From Carex sylvatica (Eukaryota > Streptophyta > Magnoliopsida > Poales > Cyperaceae): 64,000 nt of DNA. Location of the stretch: the NCBI GenBank assembly GCA_964058845.1, contig CAXKVR010000016.1:1-64000 (forward strand), written 5' to 3'. The notes under the pieces were generated by a model. That model ran no database searches, was not told the origin of the DNA, and worked only from the letters and a program-made list of their open reading frames with translations. Below, in pieces: positions 23,185 to 35,514 of this stretch. Within the stretch, counting starts at the first letter, position 1. Each line of letters begins with the position of its first letter. The position numbers and the translations under genes were made by a program.

Positions 23185-26100
23185 ATGGAGTTCTCGCAAC
23201 ACCTCAGAGAAGAGCCAGAAGGATCCCAGCCTTACACGTGCGCTAAGGGCCACCGTTCCTCCCTCTCCCTCTCCCTCTCCACCCCTTCCGACGGTCGGAT
23301 CTGCCTCGTCTGCCTCACCACTCTCCTCTCTGACCCCCATTCCCTCTCGCATCACCTCTCCTTCGCTCTTTCCAACCTATCCCTTGCCCTCCGTCTCCCT
23401 TGCGATCGTATCCCCTCCGCTCAAACAACTTCCTTCATCGCCTCATTACGCACGTCCCACCCTCACTTACTAGTGGCTCCCCTAGTCCGCGCCCTTTCCT
23501 CAGCATGCGACAGGGCCGACGATGCTCTCGCGCGACAGGTGGCGGAGGTGGTCATTCAACTAGCTGCGGCTCTAGATTCAGATACTTCCGTCGTAGGGGA
23601 TTTTCTTACAAGGATTAGCCAGATGCTTTGTTTATCAGGATCTTTGATGAGACAGCTCCACACGGTCTCTCTCTCTCTCTCTCTCTCTGCTTGTGTCCGT
23701 GTGATTTACCCGCTTACATCGAGAATAGTTGACAGGTTTATTTTACTCTAGGGGAACTATCTGCCTAATTAACTTGAGATTAGTAGATCATAAAGGATCA
23801 CTACCAGATTCATGGCCATAATTGGCATTTCTTTCAAGTTCTGTGGGGGCCCATCAAAACGTGCTTCCGGTCTATAACTTTACTTTTTATTGAATCCATA
23901 TGCCTCATCATGTGGAAACCTTATAAAATTTTCTTACACATCCTACTTTTTCTTCTTCTCCACCATGCAGTTACACTGCTTTGGGCTGTTGCTAGCTTCA
24001 CATCATCATTGTATCTCTGCAACAAGTATTCGGGACAAATATGCTCTCTTCTCAAAACTCTTGGATGGACTCCAACTCCCAAGGTGAAAAATTATCAAAA
24101 TGGCCTTCGCAAAACAGTATTTGCTATTTTCTCTGTTCCACCTTATATGTGGTATGTGTATGTTTAAATAGAAAGCATACTTCATATTGTATCTAATTAT
24201 GCTAATTATATCTAATTACCTTTCTCTTAATGAACAAGTTGTGGTGTTAGGTGGTAATTATTGGTGCCAGTAGGACCAAGTGCGGTTGATTGTTACTGGT
24301 AACTATACCAATGCATATACTTTACTAATTATGGAAGATGGACAAAGTCTTTATTAATGTTCTCTACTTGTGCAGTGAAGAGGTTCGTGGAGAGATACTA
24401 TTTATTCTGTTCAAACTGTCACAGTTGCAAGCATCACCATGGGATGATGATGATGATTACAATATATATAGTGATGATTCATGTGGCAACTACATGGCTG
24501 ATCTGTTGACAGTCGGGGCATTATTGTTACGCCACTCTCTTAATGTTCTTCTCAAGACTCAAAGTGATGATGTTCGATTAAACTGTATTGGTATGCACCA
24601 GTGCCTCTCTATGCAAGGCTAAGTTTCTGTGTGTACCTCGCAAGTACTGGGCAGTACTGGACCGATACTGGTAATAGAATATATTTACTAGGGACTTTGA
24701 TTAGATTGTACCGTTAAGAGCCGCACTGCCAAATGGTTCCAAAAAACAATGACTCTGGCACAGTTAAGCAAAAATGGTAAACACGACTAGAAACTTTGAT
24801 GTTGTACCAGAAAAATACGGAAAGTGTACAGGTCTAAGATCAAACCTGCATATAAACTGTTGTGTAAAAATCAACGTGCAATCTAAAATTGTATTTCAGC
24901 ATTGCTCCTGGTGTTAGCTAAAAGAGGCGTCTTTGACAACCTATTGGTAAAAGACCGCAACTGCATTGGCGCAAGAGATGAACACGATTGTACTGATATG
25001 TCAAATGAGACTGTGGCCTGTACCCCTCTGGTGAGCCTATTTGCTGATGCGGTCAAGGGGTCTTTGCTTTCTTCTAACACTGAAGTTCAAGCCGGTGCAC
25101 TTGACTTGATCGCTCATTTCCTGTCGTGGGGCCTGGGATGTGTGGACCAGATCCAAGCTTTTATTGAGGAGAATATTGCTGATTACATATTTGAAGTGCT
25201 TAGACTATCAGGTAACTCATAAATTATGTGTAATTGGATAGATCTTCAAAACCAGCAGTAAAATTCTGGCGAGTTACTGTTTTTAGCCACAATGGCATCA
25301 GCTTATCACCATGGACATTTGAAGCCATTTTTGGTTATCTTATGGTGTTTTTTGTTTTGTTTGTTCACTTGGTTCTTTGGTCTATTTCATAACTGAAGTG
25401 ACATAAAGGTTACTGCACCAAGGTAAATTTTGGTTGGTATGTAGTTTCATTATCAAGGATAACTAATGGGAAGAAATGTTTATTGAGGTTCAATTCAGAT
25501 AATCAGGTACAATAGGGCAAATTTGAGGTTAATTCTGGTCAATTGAGGCAAAGTCAAGGCAATGTTTTAAAATGCGGTTTTTATGCGGTCGCATATGCGG
25601 ATTTTAAATGAGAATTCACATATATATAAGCAAGTATGCGGTAATATGCGGCCGAAAATGCAGAACCACATATTTGACCGAATACAGATTTTCTATTCGG
25701 ATAGCAACCGAATAAGAATATGCAGCTGCATTGACCAAATTTTAATACACTGGTCAAGGGTACATAAGCACAAAAGGTTAGTTAGGTCAAGTCGGGGGGG
25801 GGGGGGGGGGGGGAGGAGGTTTATTATCGCGCAATTTAAATTGAGGCTTACTTGCAATTTATGCTGCTCAAATGTGAAAAGTTAGATAGGACTTGCAGTT
25901 GAAAGTTGAAACTTACCACAGTGGTCTCTAACCATACCAGCCAGCTCTGATTTTGGTGTATTAAATGAAGGTCAAAATCCACAATTGACACTGAGGAACT
26001 GAACTATTTTGAAGGATACAGCGACTGACTTGTCGTTTGACACTTCATAGAAAACAATTAGTCTAATTATTCATCACTGTTCATAGGGAAAAATGATGTG

Positions 26101-29100
26101 TTGGTTATCTCTTGCATCAAAGTTCTCTCTCTCCTGTCAACAGCTGAAGATTTCAAGCAAAAGCTCGCAATAGGGTTCCAAACGGTTCTGTCTGTTCTGC
26201 ACTATGTTGCTGAAATACCATACCACCCAGTGCAACCTGATGTGCTCAAGCTCGTTTTGAGCTGTGTGACATACTGTACTGGTATAATGTCACCACACCA
26301 AATGAAGGAAATAGCTGTAACTTTGACCCAAATCTTCAAAAGCCACAACTCTGGTAACTTGGGGTTGCATTTGGAGACATTTGTCCTTGCATCTCTAATA
26401 TACGTTGAGATCTTGAAGTCTCAGTCAGCATGTGATGTGAAGGAACTGCCTTCATTAATTAAAGAGGCATCAAATCATGCAATCTCTTCTATTTTATCAA
26501 ATTATGAGGCCTCTGATTCGACTTTACTACTGCATTCCCTTTATCTTCTGAAGGAGGCATTAGTGTATAGTCATGAAGGAGACACTGAAATAGACAAAAA
26601 TAATGAAAAAATAAGTCTCGAGACTGGTATTGTAGAAACATGTGAAGCATTCCTTCTGCCTTGGATTCAGAGCGATATCCAAGATGAAGATGCGTTGCTT
26701 GGAGTTCTAGAACTATTTCATACAATCCTACTTAATGGCTCACCGAAATCAGCTAGCTTGTTTGCGAGTTTACTCGTCTCATCATCTTGGTTCATCTTGT
26801 CGTTTGGGTTTCTAGGTGTGTTTCCTGGAGAGAGTTTAAAGTCAATGGTGTACATGATACACGGCTTGGTAGTGGACCGGGTGTTGGGGGATGAGTTTGG
26901 AGACAAAATTAGAGATGTTTATCTTCATCTACCATCTGACCCACTTGATTTGTTGTATCTACTTGGTCAAAAGTGTTTGCTTGATTTTAACTTGGCTTCA
27001 TGTCAACACGCTGTTCTTGTTTTGTTGTATGCCAGCTCATTGTATGGCGAGAGGTAAGATCTGTCACCTAATTAATTTATTATTTATCTACCACATTTAT
27101 TAAATGTTGTAGACCAAGGAAAGGGGGTACAACAATATTACTGGACTGTAATAACTTACCAGTATGCATTGTGACAACCAAAACTTCTTTATCTCCATTT
27201 CAGGTTAATATGTGTGCTTCTATTGACTAGATCTGACTGGATATTACTGTTAAATAGTGCTTATTGGTAGCCCACTGTTTATAGTCGGTACCAGGCCAGT
27301 CCTTCTGAATGATTTACTATGGCTACAGTATACTGTAATTACCATTCTTTCTCTTTTATTTTAATTTTTGGTGTTTGAGCGTGTTCTAATTGGCCCTTTC
27401 TTCCAGTGCTTTTGCAAGTTTTAAATGTAAGTTGAAAGCCATTTCCAGTTTGTCATCTCACTGAACACAATGTGTAACTAGGATTGCAGATGAAACCCAG
27501 ACACTCGCATCTCTGGAGCAGTACATATTAATAAACAGCAGCAACTTCACTCATGGGCGAACTGATTGCATGATTTTGACTCAACTAATACTTCTCTACA
27601 GTGGCATCAGGGGCACACTCTCAATGTGCCAGGCCCCATACAGCCCAGAAGCAGAGAAAACTGTTTTCAACTTGATAACCTACAAAGAATGGGATTTGCT
27701 ATCTATGCGGGTTGACCCCGTGGCACTAAAATGGCTCTTTCAACAGAATGAGATCATCAGCCCACTTTCAAACCAGATTTTAAACTTCTGTCAGTCAAAC
27801 TCTAGCAACTCAACTGGCTTACAACTTGACACAGTTCACTCGGTACTGGATTTGCAGACAATTGCTAAGCTAGCAGTCACTGGGGACAATCACTTAATTT
27901 CAGTTCTTGTGTTGATATTGGGTCAGGTTGTGGAAACGGGTCAGGAGGTCGATGCGCTATATGTGTTGAATGTCATAAATGAAATTATAAGGGTCTTTCC
28001 AGAAAGTTCAAACCAGTTTTGTCTCTGTGGCATTGCAAATGCATTGAATAGCTTATGTGGTGCTTTGAATTCTTCTGCGATACTTGAGGCAAGCTCTGTT
28101 ATAATATTTAATATTTTGTACTCGGCTAGTTACAAGGAACTTTCTGATGAGGAGGGGTGGCTTGCGCTTACTCTCAAGGTTTGAACCCTTTCTATTTAGA
28201 ACAACCTCATTTGTTGTCCTGAAAGATCAAAGTATCATATATGCCACTGCAATATGAGAAATATGTCAGATGCCCTGCAAAATAGCAAATATCATATCTC
28301 CTGCAATATATGGAACTATCCATACGCCTTTCGAGAAGTACCCAAAATATCAAGCACACTGGTTCTTTTCAATTTGTAGTTAGAAGCATCTAAATTAATC
28401 CTTTTTTGTTCAAGTAATTTGGAGATAACACCGAGGAAGGTGCAGTTTATCTTCAAATTATTCTGCAAGAGGGTACAGGATATTTATCTATATTTTCTAG
28501 GGTTACATATGAATTGTCTATGTTTTGCAAAGGTGTGCATGACAATATGACACTGTTTTGTAGGGTTAAAATAATATGTTAAGTATCTTTTACCAGCTAT
28601 ATTAACTTTTTAAGACATTGCACCAATAAAATATTGGAACTACCTTTTGCTCTCAAATTGTTATGTTGTACTCATACTGGCTGGTTCCAGCATGGGATTT
28701 ATGCACCTGCTAAAATTTCTACCATTATGGATTGATCCGGCACACAATCTTTATTCTATTTTTAAAAATTCTTTTCTTTTGTTCTTTTCCTCTTAATTGT
28801 TCAAGAGGGTTCCAATACATCATACTTTTCATACCTCATATTTTATATCTTTGTTTTCAAATTCCAAACTGTTGATCCGAGCCGCTCAACATAATATTTA
28901 TACTAAAATATGCATGGAGATGAAATTTTATATTTTTTGAAATTTTTTTACTATTTTTTAAGATAGGTACAAAATCACTGTTTTTGAACCGTTCAAAAAA
29001 CAGTGATTTTCTACACATGTTAAAAAATAGTAAAAAAATTTCAAAAATTATAAAATTTCATTCCTAACCATATTTTAGTATGGATATCATGATGAACAGT

Positions 29101-31118
29101 TCGGATCAACAATTTAGACTTTGAAAACGAAGATATAAAATATGAGGTATGAAAGGCATGAGGCATTGGAACCCTCCTCATTGTTCAAATGAGGCTTCAA
29201 TTGAGGCCATTATCATGACATAATGAGCAAATAACTCCAGTATAGTCAATCAAAAGTTTGTAATAATGTCACTATGCAGTACCGTTTACAACTGCTAATG
29301 TATTATAATCTTTGTAGCTACTAGAGAAACTAGAAAATTCGCAAGACTCGCAACTGATAGTTGAACAAGAGAATATTCTACTGGGAATATTCTGTCTAAT
29401 CTTGCATTACTCGACAAGACAAGTCTTAAAAGTTGCTGCAAAAGCTGTGATATTCAGTCGATCCTTGGTTTCCTTGATGGACCGGGTTGTACAGGAGGCC
29501 TGCGCCAAAGGACCAGCCTTGTCAGAGCATGGTGAAGATACTCCTTTGGGGGAATTGCTGATTTTTGTTCTCTTGTTATCCTTCTTTTCTTTGAGAAGGT
29601 GAGTACATGGACTCTAAAACAATTAGCCTGGCCTTAAATGGGTTACTCAGCCTCTTTGTTAAGACAATTGCTGGTGATTAATTTTAATCGCACAGATTAT
29701 CAAGTTATAATCAAGCTATCAAGGGATCGATGCACAACAGTACCAGATTTCAGTACCTTTTTTTATCGATTATCCTAAGTACTGGCTGTCAAGCTACCAA
29801 TTGAAGCTAACTTTTTTTCCCATGTCTCTTCTGGAGCCCCATTACATAGTTTTGGGTAGGTTGATGCTTAATTTGGCTACTAACTGAGACATACCTGCAC
29901 AACTGAGGGTTAAGGCAAGTTTTGGTTAAATTAAAGCATAATTGTATATCTTTTGAGGCATCGGTCAAAAGCACAGATTTCACAATTTATACTTAGAGAA
30001 ACAGGCTCAACTGGCTAACGTCTCTTTCTTACTTTCTGTTCCAGTTTACGTGCAATCTTAGAAGCAGAAGTTGATTGGCAAGATTTTTTCCAAAGTGGTA
30101 CCGACTCCCATTCCACTTTGGTTCTTGGCATACCTTGCCATGATTTATGCAAAATTCTCAGCACTGGTTCATCTCTTATCAAGCTTGTCTCCTCTCAGTG
30201 CCTGGCTGAACTATTTGACCGGATATCTGAGCAGAAAATGCGCTCAAATGAGGAGCTTAAATGTTCTCCTAGATACCTCCAATCCATTATTTCTGTAGCA
30301 GAAGGCTTCGTTTTTCATGAAAATGGAATTGTTTCCAGAAATTGTGGTTCAATATTAGCTACCATCTTGGGCTGGGAAAATAGGGTTTTGAGGGACTGTA
30401 GTAATAAATGGTGCAAGTTAATTGTTGAGGAACTTGTGGTTGGTTTAGGCACTGCTTCTGGTCTATCCTCAAAAGGCTTTGCTTACAGGCAAGAGGGTTT
30501 GGTTGGTGTAGTGGTGTCATTGCTGAGATGGGAACCTGTACCCATCTGGATAGGGAAGTTGTTCCGGGAAACAGTTGTAAGTGGAATTGTAAATCAACTT
30601 ACAGCAAGGAACGTAACTGGAGAGATTGTGAAGCTTTTTCGGGAATTAATGAAGAGGAACTACCTAACACAAGAACATGTTTCCATTCTACACCATTTGT
30701 TTCAGGTCATATTTATATTTGAACTTGTGATTTTTTATTTTCTTGCATATTTGGCATGCACCCTACATTTTCCTATATTTTATTGAAAAAAATATCAGTC
30801 AGTGGTCATGACTTATGACCCATATGGAGTTTACCAGATAAAAAAAGACAAAAGTATAACTGTATAAGTAAGACATTTTGGCAATTTACATTTCAGATTT
30901 GTCGGAGGCAGCTATACGGTGAAACTGAAGCAAACCAACTTGATCTGGAGGAAAGTGAAAAGTTCGCCATGGGCCATGATGACAGTGGCGAACTGTGGAT
31001 CCAGCTCATTCACTTAATGCGGAACCAGAGTAAAGATTATGAAGTAAGTCGAGTGAAGAACAAAAAACTCTTGGATGAGATTGATTTGTTCTTTCAAGAG
31101 TCCGGAAAACAAAACTAA
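23185..31118 (+). CDS. PRD1: PRD1, meiotic double-strand-break protein
   Basis: Nine exons join in frame: 23185-23664, 23971-24083, 24376-24590, 24900-25211, 26087-27053, 27482-28178, 29318-29598, 30045-30705, 30897-31118 (about 1315 aa; Arabidopsis PRD1 is of similar length). The N-terminus has Cys/His pairs (CAKGHRSSL, then ICLVC), as in PRD1, and then helical, armadillo-like repeats; landmarks are LHCFGLLLASHHH, SEEVRGEILFILFKLSQLQ and LLLVLAKRGVFDNLL. In plants PRD1 acts in meiocyte nuclei with PRD2, PRD3, DFO and the SPO11/MTOPVIB complex to allow recombination to start. The start is ATG 23185; a different-frame ATG lies 7 bp upstream. Introns 4 and 6 hold MITEs. No stop or frameshift breaks the exons, so the gene looks functional. 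Confidence 0.88.
23666..23688 (+). repeat. CT microsatellite at PRD1 intron-1 donor
   Basis: A (TC)n run of 23 bp starts at the second base of intron 1. The inferred donor is cacacg|gtctctctct, which lacks the usual GTAAGT-like continuation. Exon 1 then joins exon 2 at a codon border and restores the conserved LHCFG reading. Confidence 0.8.
25560..25752. mobile_element. hAT-type MITE in PRD1 intron 4
   Basis: The ends are caatgttttaaaatgcgg and, read inward from the right, cagtgtattaaaat. They are flanked by a 7-bp direct repeat gtcaagg (25553-25559 and 25753-25759). Internal atgcgg/ccgcat motifs match the larger hAT element at 36550-37281, so this is a short relative. It encodes nothing. 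Confidence 0.75.
25794..25813 (+). repeat. Poly-G tract of 20 bp in PRD1 intron 4
   Basis: A homopolymer of 20 G residues. Such tracts are rare in AT-rich plant introns. It could form a G-quadruplex in the pre-mRNA, and its length is prone to sequencing error. Confidence 0.85.
28805..29179. mobile_element. Foldback MITE in PRD1 intron 6
   Basis: The ends read inward gagggttccaatacatcat and gaggagggttccaatgcctc, with a 9-bp TSD attgttcaa (28796-28804 and 29180-29188). The arms of about 170 bp are nearly complementary up to a central palindrome, cactgtttttgaaccgttc, near 28975. It is wholly intronic. The TSD length suggests a MULE-derived MITE. Confidence 0.85.
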
Positions 31119-32042
31119 ACTAGCTCGAGTCCTTGGTATTAATATATTTTTTCCTGCTATGGGTGTATCACTGGTGGGTTGTGAATTATGATAGCATACT
31201 TGAAATGCATGAAAGAGAGGGATATGCAAATAGGGTTTTCAAAGAGTCTTTCTATTCAAACTTTACTTGCTTTCAGCTACTCCAACTGTTTAGCATTAGA
31301 GAAGTGTCTTCTCGATTTGTCTGGTTAGATTGATAATCTCTGGTAAAGTCACTTCTGCTTGGGTCGGATATCGGACGAATTTCTAATTTCCACACAGATG
31401 GGTGATGCCAGCGGAAATTTGAGCACTTGACCAAAATGAAGAAAGAAGTGGTCTATTGTGTACATTTCGAACGTAGATGGCATCAGAATCTATAATTTGA
31501 CAGACTTAATATAAGAGGGATGCAATGTTCATGTTCATGGTGCTTAATCAATGCCAATGAAATTAAATTAAATTAAATAAATAAATATTAAATAAGAAAA
31601 CTAATCGATTAGATATGTATATTTCACGCATTATGTGTATGCAAAAGTTTATATTATTTCAATTTGTTTTTCAATATACATCGAGAGTCGACAAAACGAT
31701 ATAACCCTCTTTCTTATTGTGATTAAAATGAAATCAAAATGGTACAATTTTTTTATATACATGTAATTGAGATGATTTAAAGTATGTCAAACGGTTTATA
31801 TTTATTAATTTAAACACGAATTAAAATTTGAACGTCGTTTGATACTAATTATCATGAACATTGAATCTCTCCTCTTAATATACTAGATTTATAATTTGTT
31901 ATTGACGAGAATCTGACTGAGAAATATACTCAAGATGATTTCCCGAGAATATGATAGCAAGTTTAAAAAAAAAAATGTAGTATGGGCGTGGGCCGGGTCC
32001 GTATCTTCTGTTTTTTAACCCTCTGAAGTCTGAACCCTTGTA
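31119..32042. other. PRD1 3' flank, no gene
   Basis: AT-rich sequence with no supportable coding region. A short attaaat/aaataaat run at 31560-31590 is the only repeat noticed. Confidence 0.5.
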
Positions 32043-32050
32043 CATGTGAC

Positions 32051-33012
32051 TAGTGGGTTGCAAAAACCCGACCCGGGCCGCCCGTACTTGATCCGTCCGT
32101 GCCCGCTATCCGGGGTATCCGTGCCCGAGTCCGGGTATAGGTCGGGTAAACAGGTACACGGGTATGGGCATAAAACGGGTAGGGTACGCCCTTTCGGGAA
32201 AAAACCCGACCATACCCGGACCGAATTACCCGTACCCGTATACCCTAGTGCCCGTGCCTGTGAACCCGTGCCCGTACCCATTTTTTTTTTTTTTTCAAAA
32301 TTTCAAAAATTTTAAATTCTCCCCCCCCCCCTTTTTTTATTCTGTTTTTTTAATTTCTGTTTTTTAATTTCTATTTTTTAAATTCTGTTTTTTAAATTCT
32401 GTTTTTTAATTTCTGTTTTTTAATTTATTGTTTTAAAGTTTCTGATTTAATTATATTTTTGATTTATATTTTATTTAACCTATTAAAAATAAATGAACGT
32501 TTAGAAAATATATTATCAATTTAAAATATAAACTAAAAATTTCGAGATATAAATAAATTATGAAACTATATAATTAGAATGAGAATTTAAAAATAAAATA
32601 AAATGATTCGTGTAAAGAAATAAATAAATAAATTTGTATTTAGCCGAATAGATATACAAATTTTCGCATGAATAATTTTTATATATAAGTTACAAATTTT
32701 ATTTATTTATATACACTATTTGATATTGAACTATTTTGATTTTAAAAGTCAAATTATAAATACGTAATGATATTCGTACAACACCATAAAATAAAAATAG
32801 AAAATAAAACAGAGAAAATAAAAATAAAACTGGACCGCCCTGCCCGTCAAGGGTACCACGGACACGGATATAAGACGGGCAGGGCACGAATTTTGAAAAA
32901 AATGCCCGTGATACCTGTATACTCGTGATACCCTACCCGACCTGTACCCGTACCCATGTGCGACCCCGGATATACTCGGACCGCCCAACCCATACCCATT
33001 AGCAAAACTCTA
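32051..33012. mobile_element. Non-autonomous hAT element, 962 bp
   Basis: The 8-bp TSD catgtgac is exact (32043-32050 and 33013-33020). The termini are tagtgggttgcaaaaaccc and, inward from the right, tagagttttgctaatgggt. GC-rich arms dense in acccg/cgggt motifs flank an AT-rich core with T-run repeats (gttttttaatttct) at 32340-32430. It ends 80 bp before the copia element. Confidence 0.85.
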
Positions 33013-33092
33013 CATGTGACACAAAAAACAAAGGAAGCAGCAGTGAGTAGATTAATTTTTGTTTGATATATAAACGTCTTATTAAATACTTG

Positions 33093-33326
33093 TGTTAAAA
33101 TATACATCACATTATTTAATTAATATAGAAATAAAAATTTACTTATTTACAAATATAGATAGATAACGATAACGTGTATCTTCATTACTAAAATATGAAA
33201 TAGTACCAATGACTAGTTTTGAGCCTTGTAGTTATAAATAGAAAATCTTGTAATAAGAAAAACACTTTTTTTTCTAAATATATTTTTTCTCTCTCTTCAT
33301 TTTATATCTATCTCTAAAATTCAACA
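33093..33326 (+). repeat. Copia 5' LTR
   Basis: 234 bp, TG...CA. It aligns along its whole length with the split 3' LTR at roughly 90% identity by eye, which implies an old insertion. It contains a TATA-like tataaatag near 33232 and ends in a CT-rich stretch. Confidence 0.92.
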
Positions 33327-33341
33327 TAGTATCAAAGCAAC
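33327..33341 (+). promoter_or_regulatory. Copia primer-binding site, degenerate
   Basis: tagtatcaaagcaac follows the LTR directly. It resembles the usual plant copia site tggtatcagagc, which pairs with initiator Met tRNA, with two changes. Confidence 0.7.
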
Positions 33342-33431
33342 AGATCTGAACTATACCGCCCAAGTACCACATAAACTAGAAAAAACTAGTCAGTACCAAA
33401 AAAAAAGTAAAAATCAAAGAATAATTATTTT

Positions 33432-35492
33432 AGTACCCACGTTTTCGTCCCCGCAGGATATTCCATCGTGATTAACTGCCATAACTGTACGTGGTAGTCC
33501 CCACTAAATTTTGAATTTCAAATCTTCCTTTCTCTCCCTTTCTCTACTCTTCAAGCGATTTGGAGGCGATTTCAATAGCGATTTCAAAACTGAAAGTTTG
33601 TTGTGGATTTTGAGTCGATCTATCATCCCTTAGTGATGACGCTCTCTTCTCAATTATCTGTGGTGACTCAGTAATTCTGACGGATGATCAGTGAGGTTAA
33701 TATTCATTTTTTTATTGATTTCGAATTTGTTTTTGTGCTATCGAATTAATAATCATAGATCGTGTTATTTCTAGTTCATATACATAATCGATTTTCATTT
33801 TTGCTAAATTTATATGAAATTGTGTGGTGTTTCTGTCATTTTGATTTTCGAACATGATATAATTGTCTATTTTGTGTTAATTTCATTGATTTATACAGAA
33901 ATTCTTGATAGATCGTGTATTAGTACCTGATAAAAGTAGTATAAATACATGATCGAATGTATAAGTTTATTTCGTATGATTTTTGTATGTATGAGAAAGA
34001 AATAGTTGATAGATCTGTTATACACACTTGATTTGTTTAAAATAAGTATGAAAATATATATGTTTTGTAATGTGTATTTCTCTATGTTTTGTTTTTACAG
34101 CTATTAATACTTCCTCATATTTGTGTTAATACTTATTTTCATAGGTCTTAGATCAATTCAGCTTTGTTAATCTTCTTTCAGGTAATATGTTTATCTTTTT
34201 TAAGTATACATATTTTGTTTTATAGATGTATACACTAGTTTTTGTCGTTATATGTAGTTGTATGTATGTGTTATAATGTTTGTATATATTGGTCAATATA
34301 AATACTTCACTGATTTAGTGTTAATACTTGACATAATAGTTATGTACATTTTGACATTATAGGTATTAATACTTGGTTACATTTATGTTAATACTTGATT
34401 GGATGTATATCTGCATTAGTTATAACATATATTAATACTTTTCATCTGTAATATAAAATGTTAAACTGATGAATAATTTTCATTTTATTGTTCAATATCA
34501 GGATGGATATTGATCTAAATGTGTATTTGGAGATGATTTATGCATACAAGATAATAGTGATGCTTTTGATGAGGTGAATTTGTATCAGCTGTATGAAGAT
34601 TTGCATCGTGTAAATGAAGCAACAAGTGATGATGTGAGTATTAGAGAGTTTGACTGTGATTCTAACATGAAATTGAATATTGTACAACTTTAAACAGTCA
34701 ATTTTCAAGATGAACAATCTGATGTAGATGAAAATACAAGAGTTGAGGTTGATTATGTTGATAATAGAGATTTTGATTTGAATCTGAACATGTACTCTCT
34801 GAACAATGAGCTGTATGCTGTACAAAATGAAAGACTCAAGATTGAATATGTTTAGTGATATGAATTGTCTATGTTATTGATAATTATCTATGTTAAGTGG
34901 TAATTTTAGAGTTTAAGGATATGAATTATCCAAGATAACTGATATGTGAATTATTGCTTTTATGATAACTGTATGGTTATAAACACTTTTTGAGATTGCT
35001 ATAAGCACAACGTAGTATAGATATAAATACTTCATTTAGTAATCATAGATACTACAAATGCAATTAATTAATTACACAAGTATACAACATATCTATAAAT
35101 ACTCTATTAAATGTATATAAATATAATAATGTATAGGTATAAATACAAGTTAAAATAATATTAGCAGCATATCAGGTAAGTCAACATTTTTAGTTGACAT
35201 TTTTTAGTGGTCCCCACATGCAGTTATAGTCCCCCATGCCATTTGAGTAGTCTCCTAATGCGGGTACGACGTCAGAAATTTCAAAAAAAATGTGCGGATA
35301 CGATTATTTAAAGATAATTAATTTATCATTTACATTGTTTACTATATAGATATAAATACTTGTGTTCTTTGGACTACATACTTCAAGATTTGACTAATAA
35401 TTTTTTTTTTTTTAAAGTTACAGATTTAGAACAGTTGCAGTCCCCACAAGCAGTTATGGCAGTTTAGGTGCAGGTACTCAAGTGCGGGTACT
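33432..35492 (+). mobile_element. MULE-like element inserted in copia leader
   Basis: The region between the primer-binding site and gag is about 2 kb too long. Its ends are inverted relatives: agtacccacg at the left with aactgccataactg at 33475-33488, mirrored by cagttatggcagttt and gcgggtact at 35452-35492. A second right-end-like copy lies at 35205-35280. Inside is a FAR1-transposase-like N-terminal remnant beginning MDIDLNVY at about 34502, broken by frameshifts and followed by acidic sequence to 34855. No transposase core remains and no TSD was found. The left end resembles the start of the element at 45 kb. Confidence 0.65.
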
Positions 35493-35514
35493 CATATCAG
35501 CTTCCAAAATCAAA

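Noticed and set aside
23171..23473. Alternative frame over PRD1 exon 1
   Set aside because: Ser/Pro-rich by frame shift; the frame from 23185 carries the Cys/His motifs and joins downstream exons.
34538..34825. Minus-strand Ile-rich frame
   Set aside because: Shadow of the acidic FAR1-like remnant on the plus strand; composition typical of antisense AT-rich coding DNA.
33423..35500. A 9-bp TSD for the MULE in the copia leader
   Set aside because: The nine bases outside the proposed ends do not match in any register I tried.
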